Positions 1 to 8,759 of a stretch of 64,000 bases of DNA are shown here, piece after piece. This DNA is from Syntrophus sp963665935 (lineage in GTDB: Bacteria > Desulfobacterota > Syntrophia > Syntrophales > Syntrophaceae), in assembly GCA_963665935.1 (NCBI GenBank), contig OY762510.1, positions 1,178,001 to 1,242,000 on the forward strand, written 5' to 3'. How positions within the stretch are numbered: the first letter of the stretch is position 1; each line of letters opens with the position of its first letter. Both the position numbers and the translations under genes were made by a program. The notes under the pieces were generated by a model. It searched no databases, was not told the origin of the DNA, and saw only the letters and a program-made list of their open reading frames with translations.

Positions 1-181
1 CTGCAGTTCCATAACCTGACCTCCGTCTGGCGTTATGAGTTGACCGGGGCAGAACGATTCTCCATGGAAAAGGGATCCTCTTGGCTCAGGATATCCTCTC
101 CCCGAGTTCGCAATCCCTGATGCTGGAATAAACAAGGGTGAGATTTTAAAGTCTGCTTCAGCAGGATGAACCACAGGATTT

Positions 182-733
182 TCATAAATGGCCGCAAGAT
201 TTACTCCTGTCCTCATCCTCCGGGCGACTTTGAGTATCCATCAATGAATTCCTGGGATTGCAGCGACCCCGCGCCTGTTCGAGACGATCGTCGCGTTCGC
301 GCAACAGCCAGTATACGATTCCCAGCGCCAGGGCGATGGCGGCCAGGCCGATCATGGTTTCGGCCGTTGTCTCCTTGACATCCAGGATGATGAATTTCCT
401 GGTTACGGCAAGCAGGGCGATGAGCAGGATCACCTTCGTCTGAGTGCTCTGCTGCCCGGTGGCCACGTACTGGAGTGTATGACTGAACTCCAGGGCGATC
501 AAGACCGTCAGGATCTCGCCGAAGACGGTCTGGAAGACGCGATGATCGAGAGGGTCCAAGGCGCCAAGGACGAGCCCGCCGACCACATCGACGAACAATC
601 GGTAGATGGTCACGACGATCACGATCGTAATCAGCAGCGTGATCACCATGGCAACCAGGCTTTCGAAGCGTTGATAGAAGGTCATGATACGCCAATGCCT
701 GGGCAAAAGGCTCTGAAAGTTCAAATATCTCAT
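182..733 (-). CDS. PsiE-like integral membrane protein
   Basis: This 183-residue protein has about four hydrophobic segments (roughly residues 26-50, 77-92, 102-120 and 125-145) and a charged C-terminal tail. The pattern, with a conserved-looking FGEILTVLIALEF stretch in the second segment, resembles the phosphate-starvation-inducible PsiE family of inner-membrane proteins, whose biochemical role is unknown. I chose the start at 733 because an AAAGGGG purine run lies about ten bases upstream. An internal ATG at 685 would also keep all membrane segments. It stands alone, divergent from the DUF362 gene. The family call is from pattern recognition, and phosphate regulation is not visible in the DNA. 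Confidence 0.72.
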   Translation of the reverse strand: MRYLNFQSLLPRHWRIMTFYQRFESLVAMVITLLITIVIVVTIYRLFVDVVGGLVLGALDPLDHRVFQTVFGEILTVLIALEFSHTLQYVATGQQSTQTKVILLIALLAVTRKFIILDVKETTAETMIGLAAIALALGIVYWLLRERDDRLEQARGRCNPRNSLMDTQSRPEDEDRSKSCGHL

Positions 734-1010
734 TTTTCTTTGCCCCTTTTGCTGCGACTTGACTTAAGTTAAATCATAAGTGCTGAAAAATCAAACTCTT
801 CTCCAAAAAAATCCTGTCTCTTGCACCGGGAATTTTTCTGCGGATTTCTGCGTTGCCCGCAGCGTTTTATTAGCGAATCAGCCCATGTTGGTGTATTCTG
901 TTTTCAGGTTGCGGGGGTGTTGAAAACCGCTAGGCGGCAGAAACCGGTTCCGCCTTCGGCAGCACGGCATTGGCCCGGAATAGGCGATTTTGCTCAAGGG
1001 AGGGATTTCC

Positions 1011-1913
1011 ATGAACCGCAGAGATTTCCTGAAATCAGCCCTGGTGACCGTAGCGGCCTTAAGCCTGCCGGTGAGCCTGGACCCCGTTCTGGCCGTTCTT
1101 CAGGCAGCCGAAAGACCGGATCTGGCGGTTGCCCGGGGGACACCACCCGCCAAAATCACTCGGGCGGCGATCGACAGCCTGGGCGGGATGAAACGATTTG
1201 TTTCGCGGGGAGACATCGTGGTCGTAAAACCCAACATCGGCTGGGACCGCACACCGGAATACGCCGCCAATACCAATCCCGAAGTCGTCGCCACCGCCGT
1301 CCGCCTCTGCTTTGAGGCCGGCGCCAAGCAAGTCAAGGTTTTCGACAATCCCGTCAACGACCCGCGGCGAACCTACACGCAGAGTGGCATTGCCGCTGCG
1401 GCATCCGCCGCGGGCGCGTCCGTTTCCTTTACGGACAACCGGAAATTCAAGGAGATGCGGATCAACGGCAATTCATTGAAGTCATGGCCCCTCTATTCGG
1501 AGGTCTTCGAGGCGGACAAGGTGATCAACATCCCCATCGCCAAGACCCACGGCACAGCCAGACTGACCCTGGGGATGAAAAACTGGATGGGGGTGATGGG
1601 CGGCTGGCGGGGACGGATCCATCAGCGCATCGATGAAAGCCTCGTGGATCTGGCGGCATTCATCAAGCCCACCCTGACAATTCTCGATGCCATCCGGATC
1701 CTGACGGACAACGGACCTCAGGGTGGAAACCTGGCGGACGTGCGGCAGCTCAATCTGGTCATCGCCGGAACGGATGCCGTGGCCGTCGACGCCTTCGGGG
1801 CCACCCTTTTCGGGATGAAGCCGGCGGACCTGGGTTTTGTCCGCATCGGTCATCAGCGCCGCCTGGGCAGCATGGACCTGGCGGCAATGAAAATCAAGAG
1901 GATCACCCTGTAA
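1011..1913 (+). CDS. Tat-exported DUF362 domain protein
   Basis: The 300-residue product begins with a twin-arginine signal (NRRDFLK near residue 2, then a hydrophobic stretch), so it is predicted to be exported folded, with its cofactor, by the Tat system. The rest is a DUF362 domain, with the typical VVVKPNIGW and IPIAKTHGTARLTLGMKN stretches. DUF362 proteins often travel with 4Fe-4S proteins and are thought to bind metal or an iron-sulfur cluster, but no reaction is established. I use the ATG at 1011, which has an AGGGAGGG ribosome site. A TTG at 990 is in frame but less likely. The next gene, a membrane polyferredoxin, starts within 60 bases, so the two probably form one operon and one redox unit. 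Confidence 0.85.
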   Translation: MNRRDFLKSALVTVAALSLPVSLDPVLAVLQAAERPDLAVARGTPPAKITRAAIDSLGGMKRFVSRGDIVVVKPNIGWDRTPEYAANTNPEVVATAVRLCFEAGAKQVKVFDNPVNDPRRTYTQSGIAAAASAAGASVSFTDNRKFKEMRINGNSLKSWPLYSEVFEADKVINIPIAKTHGTARLTLGMKNWMGVMGGWRGRIHQRIDESLVDLAAFIKPTLTILDAIRILTDNGPQGGNLADVRQLNLVIAGTDAVAVDAFGATLFGMKPADLGFVRIGHQRRLGSMDLAAMKIKRITL

Positions 1914-1968
1914 GCATTTGACCGCGGGCCGGAAGGCTCCCGATTTTTTTGCACGGCATCAAAGTCCT

Positions 1969-3516
1969 ATGCTGAAGAATATCCACCGCCTGACCCAGGC
2001 CCTCTTTCTGCTCCTTTTTCTCTGGCTTTTCCTCTCGACGGAATCCCGGGGAGCCAATGAACTGGGCTATCCGGTCAAGATTTTCCTGGAGGCCGATCCC
2101 CTTCTCTACCTCACGACGGTCCTGTCCACCCGCCGGTTTTATTCGCCTTTTCTGCTCGCCCTGCTCGTTCTGCTGGCCACGATCCTGCTGGGCCGGGTGT
2201 TCTGCGGCTGGATCTGCCCCCTGGGAACCCTGCACAACCTGGCGGGCTGCCTGAAAAGGGAAAAGGCCCCCGAAAAACCCGGCCATCTCTATTTCGGAAA
2301 ATACCTCCTGCTGATTTTCCTCCTGGTTTCCTCGGCGTTTGCCCTTCAACTCGCCGGTCTTGCGGATCCCCTTTCCCTGCTGATCCGGTCTCTGTCGCTG
2401 GCCGTTTACCCCCTGATTCACCATGCCGTCGTCACCGTCTTTGATACTGTCTATACTTGGGATCTTCCCGTCCTCACCAAATTCTCCGAGTTTCTCTATG
2501 GCCTGCTGAAAAAAAGTATCCTCTCTTTCCAACAGCCCTCTTTTCAGCAGGCATTCTTTCTCGGTCTGCTGTTCTTCGGAATCCTGGCCCTGAACCTGCG
2601 GGAGAAACGCTTCTGGTGCAAATACCTCTGTCCCCTGGGGGCACTCCTCGGCCTCTGTTCGCGGTACGCCCTGCTGAAACGCTCCGTCAGCGAGGTCTGC
2701 AACGGCTGCGGCGCCTGCGCCCGGGTCTGCCCCGGCGGGGCCGCCCCGGATCTGAAGGAAAAGTGGCGCAAGTCGGAATGCCTCCTCTGCATGAACTGCG
2801 ACGATCTGTGCCCCCGCAATGCCGTCTCTTTCGGATTTTCCCGGAAAGGCAGCGGGGCCGCCCTGGATCTGGGCAAGCGGCGGGTTATCGGGGCGATCGC
2901 TGCCGGGTTGGTTGCCGTTCCACTGCTTCGGACCTCGCCTTTGAAAAAGGCCGGGGCAGCGGACCCCCGGCTGATCCGGCCCCCCGGTTCCCTGGACGAG
3001 GCGGAATTTCTGAAAAAGTGCGTCAAATGCGGGCAGTGCATGAAGGTCTGCACGACCAACGGCCTGCAGCCCACCCTGCTGGAAGCGGGGCTGGACGGGA
3101 TCTGGTCGCCGATGTTGGTCCCCCGGATCGGATACTGTGAATACCGTTGCACCCTCTGTGGCCAGGTCTGTCCGACAGGGGCGATTCGATATTTGTCCCT
3201 GGAAGAAAAGGCGACGGTCCGGATCGGCACGGCCATGATCGACAAGGGCCGCTGCCTCCCCTTCGCCCATGCAACCCCCTGCATTGTCTGCCAGGAGGTC
3301 TGTCCCACCCCGGAAAAGGCAATCTGGTTCAAAGCCGTTCCGGTTAAGAACAGGGCGGGGCAGCTCCTGACGCTTCGGCAGCCCCACGTGGATCTGGATC
3401 TCTGTGTGGGCTGCGGCATCTGCGAAGCCAAATGCCCCGTCCTCGGCCGGCCCGCCATAACCGTGACCAGCATCGGCGAATCCCGCTCCAGGGATAATCA
3501 ACTCCTCCTTCCCTGA
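1969..3516 (+). CDS. Membrane polyferredoxin, NapH/MauN-like 4Fe-4S protein
   Basis: The product is a 515-residue membrane iron-sulfur protein (532 if the TTG at 1918 is used). An N-terminal membrane part carries the FCGWICPLGT and KYLCPLGALLG motifs typical of NapH/RdxA-type proteins. It is followed by several ferredoxin-like cysteine clusters, including CNGCGACARVCP, CLLCMNCDDLCP, CVKCGQCMKVC and CVGCGICEAKCP. This architecture suits electron transfer from the quinone pool or cytoplasm to a periplasmic partner. The Tat-exported DUF362 protein just upstream is the obvious candidate partner. The middle of the protein (about residues 290-320) has another hydrophobic segment. The substrate is unknown. 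The start is uncertain, because neither the TTG nor the ATG has a strong ribosome site. Confidence 0.82.
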   Translation: MLKNIHRLTQALFLLLFLWLFLSTESRGANELGYPVKIFLEADPLLYLTTVLSTRRFYSPFLLALLVLLATILLGRVFCGWICPLGTLHNLAGCLKREKAPEKPGHLYFGKYLLLIFLLVSSAFALQLAGLADPLSLLIRSLSLAVYPLIHHAVVTVFDTVYTWDLPVLTKFSEFLYGLLKKSILSFQQPSFQQAFFLGLLFFGILALNLREKRFWCKYLCPLGALLGLCSRYALLKRSVSEVCNGCGACARVCPGGAAPDLKEKWRKSECLLCMNCDDLCPRNAVSFGFSRKGSGAALDLGKRRVIGAIAAGLVAVPLLRTSPLKKAGAADPRLIRPPGSLDEAEFLKKCVKCGQCMKVCTTNGLQPTLLEAGLDGIWSPMLVPRIGYCEYRCTLCGQVCPTGAIRYLSLEEKATVRIGTAMIDKGRCLPFAHATPCIVCQEVCPTPEKAIWFKAVPVKNRAGQLLTLRQPHVDLDLCVGCGICEAKCPVLGRPAITVTSIGESRSRDNQLLLP

Positions 3517-3780
3517 TCTCTGGAAAAGTCACATTTACTAAGGGATATTCCCCAGGCTTTTCTAAGGTCTTTCCCCTCCTCCTTTTACTGACTTTTTAAC
3601 CGGGAAATCAGCCTTCCCCCGATTGGCCAAAGTTCTATTTTCCTGTATTTTTTCCTCAACTTCAGGAGAATTCTCCGCAACTAACGGGGAAATTCTAAGC
3701 AAACCACCGGTCGTTGCCTTACGACAACCCGGTTGAATACAAAACCTACTGAATGAGGAAAGAAGAAGGAGGAAAAGATC
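3517..3780 (+). promoter_or_regulatory. Leader of the first VPLPA-CTERM gene
   Basis: This 264-base gap has no credible coding region. It ends in a strong ribosome site (GAAGGAGGA) before the ATG at 3781. Between 3561 and 3630 it contains TCTAAGGT, then AAATCAG, then GATTG, at the same spacings as in the leader of the second VPLPA-CTERM gene (4763-4832). That suggests a shared regulatory site. No clear -35/-10 pair was found. Confidence 0.4.
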
Positions 3781-4536
3781 ATGGTTAAAAGAGCAATGTT
3801 GATTACCGCAGTCACAGCCATTTTGATCCTGGTTGCGCAAATGGCAGCGGCATACACAATCACAACGGGAAGCAGTTTTGGACCTTATCAATCCGGTCAG
3901 GGTGGTGAGTTTACGCTTTTAGCAGATAACGCATTACAGTCGATCCTCGCCGGGTATGTTTCGGGAACAACCGCAGATATCAAACAACAGAATCCTCTTT
4001 CATCAACACCGCAGCCAGGAACTTTTCAATCCTTCTGCCTGGAAAAAGATGAATATCTCTACACCGGTGCAACATACGCCGTTACGATAAGCAATTCGGC
4101 GAACGGCGGGGGCAAAAACACCAATTCCAGGGATCCTATTTCTCTAGGCACCGCATATCTTTACAGCAACTTCGCTAAGGGGACGTTGAGCGGATACAAT
4201 TACAGCAATGAATCTCAACGTGAGGCGTCTGCAGCGGCTCTCCAGCATGCAATCTGGTATCTTGAGAATGAAGAAACGTATGCCGATGCGGGCGGGACCT
4301 CGAATATCTTTCTGAATGCCGTTATCTCGCAATTTGGAAGTTTGGAAAACGCTGATGATGACAGCAATGGCGCCTACGGTATCAAGGTTGCCAATCTATG
4401 GGTACCCGGTCATGAAGGGGATCTCGCTTATGGGCGACAGGATCAACTGGTCGCCACCCCGATTCCTGCCGCGGCATGGCTTCTGGCCAGCGGCCTGGTC
4501 GGTTTAATCGCAGTTCGACGGCGGAACGCGAATTGA
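3781..4536 (+). CDS. Exported VPLPA-CTERM sorting-domain protein
   Basis: This 251-residue protein begins with a signal peptide (about residues 1-23, ending AAA). It ends with a PIPAAAWLLASGLVGL segment followed by an arginine cluster. That tripartite tail is the VPLPA variant of the PEP-CTERM sorting signal, which is recognised by an exosortase in Gram-negative bacteria that make extracellular polysaccharide. The body is rich in Ser, Thr, Asn and Gly, as expected for a secreted surface or matrix protein, and its only cysteine after the signal peptide is at about residue 86. I do not recognise a catalytic domain. No exosortase or polysaccharide cluster lies in this window. A second VPLPA-CTERM gene follows at 5213 with a related upstream element, suggesting co-regulation. 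Confidence 0.82.
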   Translation: MVKRAMLITAVTAILILVAQMAAAYTITTGSSFGPYQSGQGGEFTLLADNALQSILAGYVSGTTADIKQQNPLSSTPQPGTFQSFCLEKDEYLYTGATYAVTISNSANGGGKNTNSRDPISLGTAYLYSNFAKGTLSGYNYSNESQREASAAALQHAIWYLENEETYADAGGTSNIFLNAVISQFGSLENADDDSNGAYGIKVANLWVPGHEGDLAYGRQDQLVATPIPAAAWLLASGLVGLIAVRRRNAN

Positions 4537-5212
4537 TCCGGATGTTGAAGCAATCAACCCTGTTCTAACGACCCTCTCCTCAAGCTCTTCCCGCGGCGCT
4601 GCCGGTATGACCGGCAGCGCCGCACGTCTTTGGATTCCATGATGCCCACGCTTGCTTCACAAGACAGGAATCCGAAACGGGAAATTCCGCTTAAAGGGTA
4701 ATCCGTTCCTTCTTGCCTGGCCTCAGGGAAACCATGTTCCATCGTGGTTACAACCTGGCCTATCTAAGGTTTTCTCCTGATAAATTTAATCATTTTCCGC
4801 CACGGAAAATCAGTCCCGCCCTGATTGTACGAAACTGGCTCCTAACATAGATTGCATTCACAAAAGTTAACAGTTCTTAAGCGGGCTGTTCTCTTATACG
4901 AATCGACTGCAGCGGAAGAAGGGAGCCCCGGCTTGTATCGGTTTTTGAGCCAGGGTCATTCGTAAACTCCTCATTCCTGAGGTTTAGAGGAAAAGCAACA
5001 GGGTCCGGCATGGCGTTATCTTCATGATTCGGTCTCGACGGAGCTTTTTCCTGAAAAAGGAGGTGATACGGAGGGTGTGAGTTTGTGGCGGGATGTAAAT
5101 TTATGCTGAGTTGGTGGTTTCGTCGCCTAACGAAGGTTTTTGGATCCTCCACATGAATGTGGTTTATTTGCTTTTAACTTCAAGTAAAAAAGATCATTTA
5201 AGGAGAAAATAA
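4537..5212. other. 676-base non-coding region before the second VPLPA-CTERM gene
   Basis: No credible protein gene is seen. The region holds the stem-loop at 4593-4623 and the element at 4763-4832 shared with the leader of the upstream gene. It also holds a full-consensus Shine-Dalgarno sequence (AAGGAGGTGAT, 5057-5067) that is followed only by very short reading frames. The true ribosome site of the next gene is AAGGAG just before 5213. The length suggests a long regulated leader. I checked by eye for the cyclic-di-GMP riboswitch core and did not find it. Confidence 0.5.
4593..4623 (+). terminator. GC-rich stem-loop after the first VPLPA-CTERM gene
   Basis: A perfect 13-bp stem (GCGGCGCTGCCGG pairing with CCGGCAGCGCCGC) encloses a five-base loop 56 bases after the stop codon. 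It lacks a clear T-run, so it may be a weak terminator or an mRNA-end stabiliser. Confidence 0.6.
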
Positions 5213-5794
5213 ATGAAAAAGAAACTTGTTACCTTGTTATTTGCCAGCCTGCTGCTGGCTCTGACCGGCGTGGCTCAGGCCGCACCGGTTACGGATACGA
5301 TCCAATACCCGACCGGCTATTTTTGTCCGGATCAAACACCTAATACCAGTTCCCAGTATTACCGCTGGTACAATGAAGATTGGGGATGGCAGCACAATGC
5401 CATCGGTGGCACCATCACCTCTGCAACTTTAAATATCAGCGCCTGGGATGTTGACTGGCAGAGTGGCGAAGTAGATAAAATTTATGCTTACGACAACGGC
5501 ACCTTGACCTATATCGGCTCATTGACAGGACAGGATAACGCCTGGTCTTATACGACCTTCACGTTAGGTTCAAATTTTTATGATGACATTGCCTCCGGAC
5601 TTAAGGTTTGGATTGATATCGATACCGGCCATACTCAACAATGGTGGGCTGTAGCACTCGCAAAATCGGTGATTTCCGTCGATGGTGGTACAATTCCCAA
5701 CCCCAATCCTACGGTTCCTATTCCGGGCGCCATCCTGCTCTTTGCTCCGGGTCTTGCCGGTCTGGCCGCTCTTCGCAGGAGGATGAGCCGATAG
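5213..5794 (+). CDS. Exported VPLPA-CTERM sorting-domain protein
   Basis: This 193-residue protein has a clear signal peptide (KKK, then a leucine-rich core, cleavage near AQAAP at about residue 23). Its VPLPA/PEP-CTERM tail reads VPIPGAILLFAPGLAGL and is followed by RRR. The mature part is rich in Trp, Tyr and Asp and looks like a beta-sandwich of the kind found in secreted matrix proteins. No enzyme motif is visible. It shares the sorting-signal type with the protein at 3781, so both are predicted clients of the same exosortase, encoded elsewhere. The ribosome site AAGGAG is well placed. A strong rho-independent terminator follows, so it is transcribed as a single gene or the last of its unit. 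Confidence 0.82.
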   Translation: MKKKLVTLLFASLLLALTGVAQAAPVTDTIQYPTGYFCPDQTPNTSSQYYRWYNEDWGWQHNAIGGTITSATLNISAWDVDWQSGEVDKIYAYDNGTLTYIGSLTGQDNAWSYTTFTLGSNFYDDIASGLKVWIDIDTGHTQQWWAVALAKSVISVDGGTIPNPNPTVPIPGAILLFAPGLAGLAALRRRMSR

Positions 5795-5840
5795 TTTGAT
5801 CCATTTTACATAGCTTTTTGCTTTGTCCTTCAATTCTTCA

Positions 5841-5876
5841 GGGACAAGTCCGGTTTCCCGGGCTTGTCCCTTTTTT
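5841..5876 (+). terminator. Rho-independent terminator
   Basis: A stem of about 13 bp (GGGACAAG and inner CCGG pairing with CCGG and CTTGTCCC) with a four-base loop is followed directly by TTTTTT. It ends the transcript of the VPLPA-CTERM gene at 5213-5794. Confidence 0.88.
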
Positions 5877-5981
5877 ATTGCTTCCTTCTGGCCGTCGATT
5901 TGCAAAGTATGTTTCCGGTCCGGCGTCAGGAGAACCGGGCATTTGTTACATCCCACAGGAAAACTTCACAGGAGGAGAAAC

Positions 5982-8708
5982 ATGGGACATTGGTCCGATC
6001 TATGGAACAGCATGCGCACCTGGGTGACCGATTGGTATAAGAGGGATGTTCTGGAAGAGCATTTGACGAGTCAGGCGCTGGCCCACCGCAAGCCCGTCCA
6101 TGAGGCGCTGTTGAAGGCGCACGTCCCTCATCCGGAGAATTACGGTCGGGGTCTGCCCGCTCAACCCAGCCCCGAGGAGCTCTTCAACGCCTTCATGTTC
6201 TCAGGGGTCGATTACCGCGGTCAGGCCCAGCATGCCTTCGAGACGCTGGGATACGGCACGGGGGTCAGTTTTGCCGTCGATCTGGCCAAGATTTTCATTC
6301 CCCCCGGGGTTTCCATGTTTTTGACGCTTTCGGTTTCAGGAAACTTCAGCGCCAAGCATGCCGCCCACCGGTTTATCTACATCGCCAACCAGGGGAATTT
6401 CTCGGAATTTCAACTCCGGAGCTTGAGCCGACCTCCCATACCCCACCCTCCCCGGCAGGGCGAGGAATGGCGGGCCAGGGCGGTCACCAACCTGCTGGCA
6501 GTCCATGAAAGCGACCACCACGAGGCCGTCATGGCCCTCGATAGGGCGTGGCATCCCGTGGTATTGAGCTGCATGCTCGGCAAGTGGACCAATATGAAGG
6601 GCGGGTTGGGCGTAACAGTCGGGGGGAAATTTGATACAACCAACCTCTTCAACCTCAGCATCAGTGATATGGATTCCCTGGGCTTTTCGATCAATCTCAC
6701 CGCTTCGGCAAGTGCGGGGCTGGACGGAACCTGGGTTTTCGCGACAGATCCGGCCCCCACCCATACGGAGAAGAGCCGGGCACAGATGAACCAGTGGTTC
6801 ACGGGACACGTGAAATCCACCACCTCGGCTCAGAAGAAGGAGTTCAACCAGGCACTCGCCGACAAAAACACAGATATTAATCCAAGCTGCTACCTGAGCT
6901 GGTGGATACACACCAAAGAAGCCAGCGCCGGCCTGAACGCCGGAGTCTCCGCGACGGCGGCCATCCACGCCGGTACGTTCAACGATCAGACCGTCGGGCC
7001 CGGAGGGACGTTTGCCCTGTCCGCGAAGCTTCCGAGCATCAAGTGGACGGCGAAAACCTCCAGCTACCGGATGAATACCCCCTGCCCCGATCCCGACGTC
7101 GTTTTATCACAGGAGACGAAAATCCTTTATAAACAGGTGGGCGGTCAGCTCTTCGGGCTGGCGATGGAGCTGGAGCTTGGCTGCGCGGTGGTCAAACCGA
7201 ACCCCGTGACGTACGGGAAGACCAATTCCGTGGCGATCGGAGACCCGCAGACGACGTTCATCCCGGAAATGACGCAGAAGGTGGATACCTCGCCGTCTGC
7301 CTTCAGCAACTATTACGACAGGAAAGAGCACAGGGGTCCGGGCAAGACCAAGATCATGGAAACCGTGGCGCCGCCGGATATGGACCTCTACAAGAGCGGC
7401 AACTTCAAAGCCACCCTGACCTCCAAGTCGCTGAAAATGACCTTTCTGGAAGACAAGTTCAAGAAATTGGAGAAAAACTGGGAAACCGTCAACTCCATGT
7501 CTTACGAGACGGGCATCGCATTCTGGTCGAAAAACCAGCGGTTGTTGCTGGAGGGCAGCGGTTTTGTCGTCGGCCAGAGCCTGACCCTGCCGAGTCTTGT
7601 AAAATACTGGAACAGCTTTGAACAGTGCCGGGGACTATTTGGCAGCGATATCCCCGACCTGGATAGGGTGAAATTGTTCGTGCAGGACGCCATCAAGGAC
7701 ACTCTGCCCACCGAAGGGAGCGTCCTGCCGACTCTGCAGAACTGGATCGCCAGCACCGACACCGGAGACTGGCGCAGGGCCATCAAGGCGGTGGATGAGG
7801 CACTCAAGGCATACTGGCAGCATATGGACAGCCCTCCCTGGAACGGGCCGCACGACGGACTGCCCGGCATTTTACAGGCCCAGGCGAACCGGAACTGCAA
7901 GCCCCGGGAATCGGACACGCTCGAGGAGAGAAACAGGCGCCTGTGCAGCTATGTGATCCACTTGGCTCTTGAAGAGGCAAAGGTCAGGGACAAGCTGTTC
8001 GTGCAAATCCTCTCCGGAATCCACAAGTGGATCGCCTCGAAGGGAGGGGAATCATCCGCGGGCAACAACAAGCGGTTCCCCGGCATCGCCGCCCTGCGCG
8101 TAAAGTGCATCCATGAAAGGAAGAAACTGGACCGCATGGCCTCCGCTCTGGATGTCTCCAGGGAATATCTGGAAATGCGGACCCTGGAGGCCGGCCTGGC
8201 AAAATCGCTCCAGGTGGGCGTCAACAACCTGCGCACCTTTCTCCGCGACGAGGGGCTGCAGGGTGCGATCATCGACATCCTCAACCTGGCCAGGCAAGAC
8301 AAGGGGCAGGTGCCGGGAGCGTTCCTGATAGAGGCATCCTTTAAAATGCCCGCAGGCAAGCTGATGGAGCTTTCGCGAATGCAGAACTGCTTCAAACAGG
8401 GTGTGGCGGATATTCAAAACGAGTTCTCCGAGGCGATGAAGAGGAAACTGGCGGGAAGCTTCGACGACGCGCTCCAGTACATCAGCATCCGCTACCGCAA
8501 GGCGGACACCAAGGCGGCCAATCGTTCCTTCAAGCTGGGGGTGAGCTGCGGGGCCGCCCAATTCGGCTTTTCACTGGACCGTGTCCGGCAGGCGGGAACG
8601 GAAGGCAACTTCATGGTCAGCACGGTATGGTTCGGATCGTACAGAGGCGCCAATCAAGCAGGAGGCTGGCCGGAGAAGACCGTGCCGATGCCGGTCATCC
8701 TTTCCTGA
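5982..8708 (+). CDS. Large orphan protein of 908 residues, function unknown
   Basis: I do not recognise this protein. The ATG at 5982 has a strong GGAGGAG site. The open frame extends further upstream, but only through the terminator at 5841-5876, so that part is not coding. There is no signal peptide and no clear membrane helix. Residues about 85-420 are rich in Gly, Ser, Thr and Ala with alternating hydrophobic runs (for example LSVSGNFSAK and SAGLNAGVSATAAIHAG), suggesting beta-strands. The second half is charged and mainly helical. The last 60 residues return to a beta-like pattern. It is a single gene, convergent with the LPS operon. A toxin- or effector-like role exported by the nearby type VI system is possible but not shown. 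Confidence 0.75.
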   Translation: MGHWSDLWNSMRTWVTDWYKRDVLEEHLTSQALAHRKPVHEALLKAHVPHPENYGRGLPAQPSPEELFNAFMFSGVDYRGQAQHAFETLGYGTGVSFAVDLAKIFIPPGVSMFLTLSVSGNFSAKHAAHRFIYIANQGNFSEFQLRSLSRPPIPHPPRQGEEWRARAVTNLLAVHESDHHEAVMALDRAWHPVVLSCMLGKWTNMKGGLGVTVGGKFDTTNLFNLSISDMDSLGFSINLTASASAGLDGTWVFATDPAPTHTEKSRAQMNQWFTGHVKSTTSAQKKEFNQALADKNTDINPSCYLSWWIHTKEASAGLNAGVSATAAIHAGTFNDQTVGPGGTFALSAKLPSIKWTAKTSSYRMNTPCPDPDVVLSQETKILYKQVGGQLFGLAMELELGCAVVKPNPVTYGKTNSVAIGDPQTTFIPEMTQKVDTSPSAFSNYYDRKEHRGPGKTKIMETVAPPDMDLYKSGNFKATLTSKSLKMTFLEDKFKKLEKNWETVNSMSYETGIAFWSKNQRLLLEGSGFVVGQSLTLPSLVKYWNSFEQCRGLFGSDIPDLDRVKLFVQDAIKDTLPTEGSVLPTLQNWIASTDTGDWRRAIKAVDEALKAYWQHMDSPPWNGPHDGLPGILQAQANRNCKPRESDTLEERNRRLCSYVIHLALEEAKVRDKLFVQILSGIHKWIASKGGESSAGNNKRFPGIAALRVKCIHERKKLDRMASALDVSREYLEMRTLEAGLAKSLQVGVNNLRTFLRDEGLQGAIIDILNLARQDKGQVPGAFLIEASFKMPAGKLMELSRMQNCFKQGVADIQNEFSEAMKRKLAGSFDDALQYISIRYRKADTKAANRSFKLGVSCGAAQFGFSLDRVRQAGTEGNFMVSTVWFGSYRGANQAGGWPEKTVPMPVILS

Positions 8709-8759
8709 GGATCAAGGACAAGGTCCAGGGCCGGCAGGCGTTGTAGACAGGCAGGATCG

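Noticed and set aside
1903..3501. Long open frame antisense to the polyferredoxin gene
   Set aside because: It mirrors the real gene on the other strand, has low-complexity Gln/Gly/Arg composition and no ribosome site. The sense protein has clear ferredoxin motifs.
4860..5212. Cyclic-di-GMP (GEMM) riboswitch before the second VPLPA-CTERM gene
   Set aside because: The conserved core with CACGCACAGGGCAAACC-like bases and its tetraloop receptor could not be found by eye.
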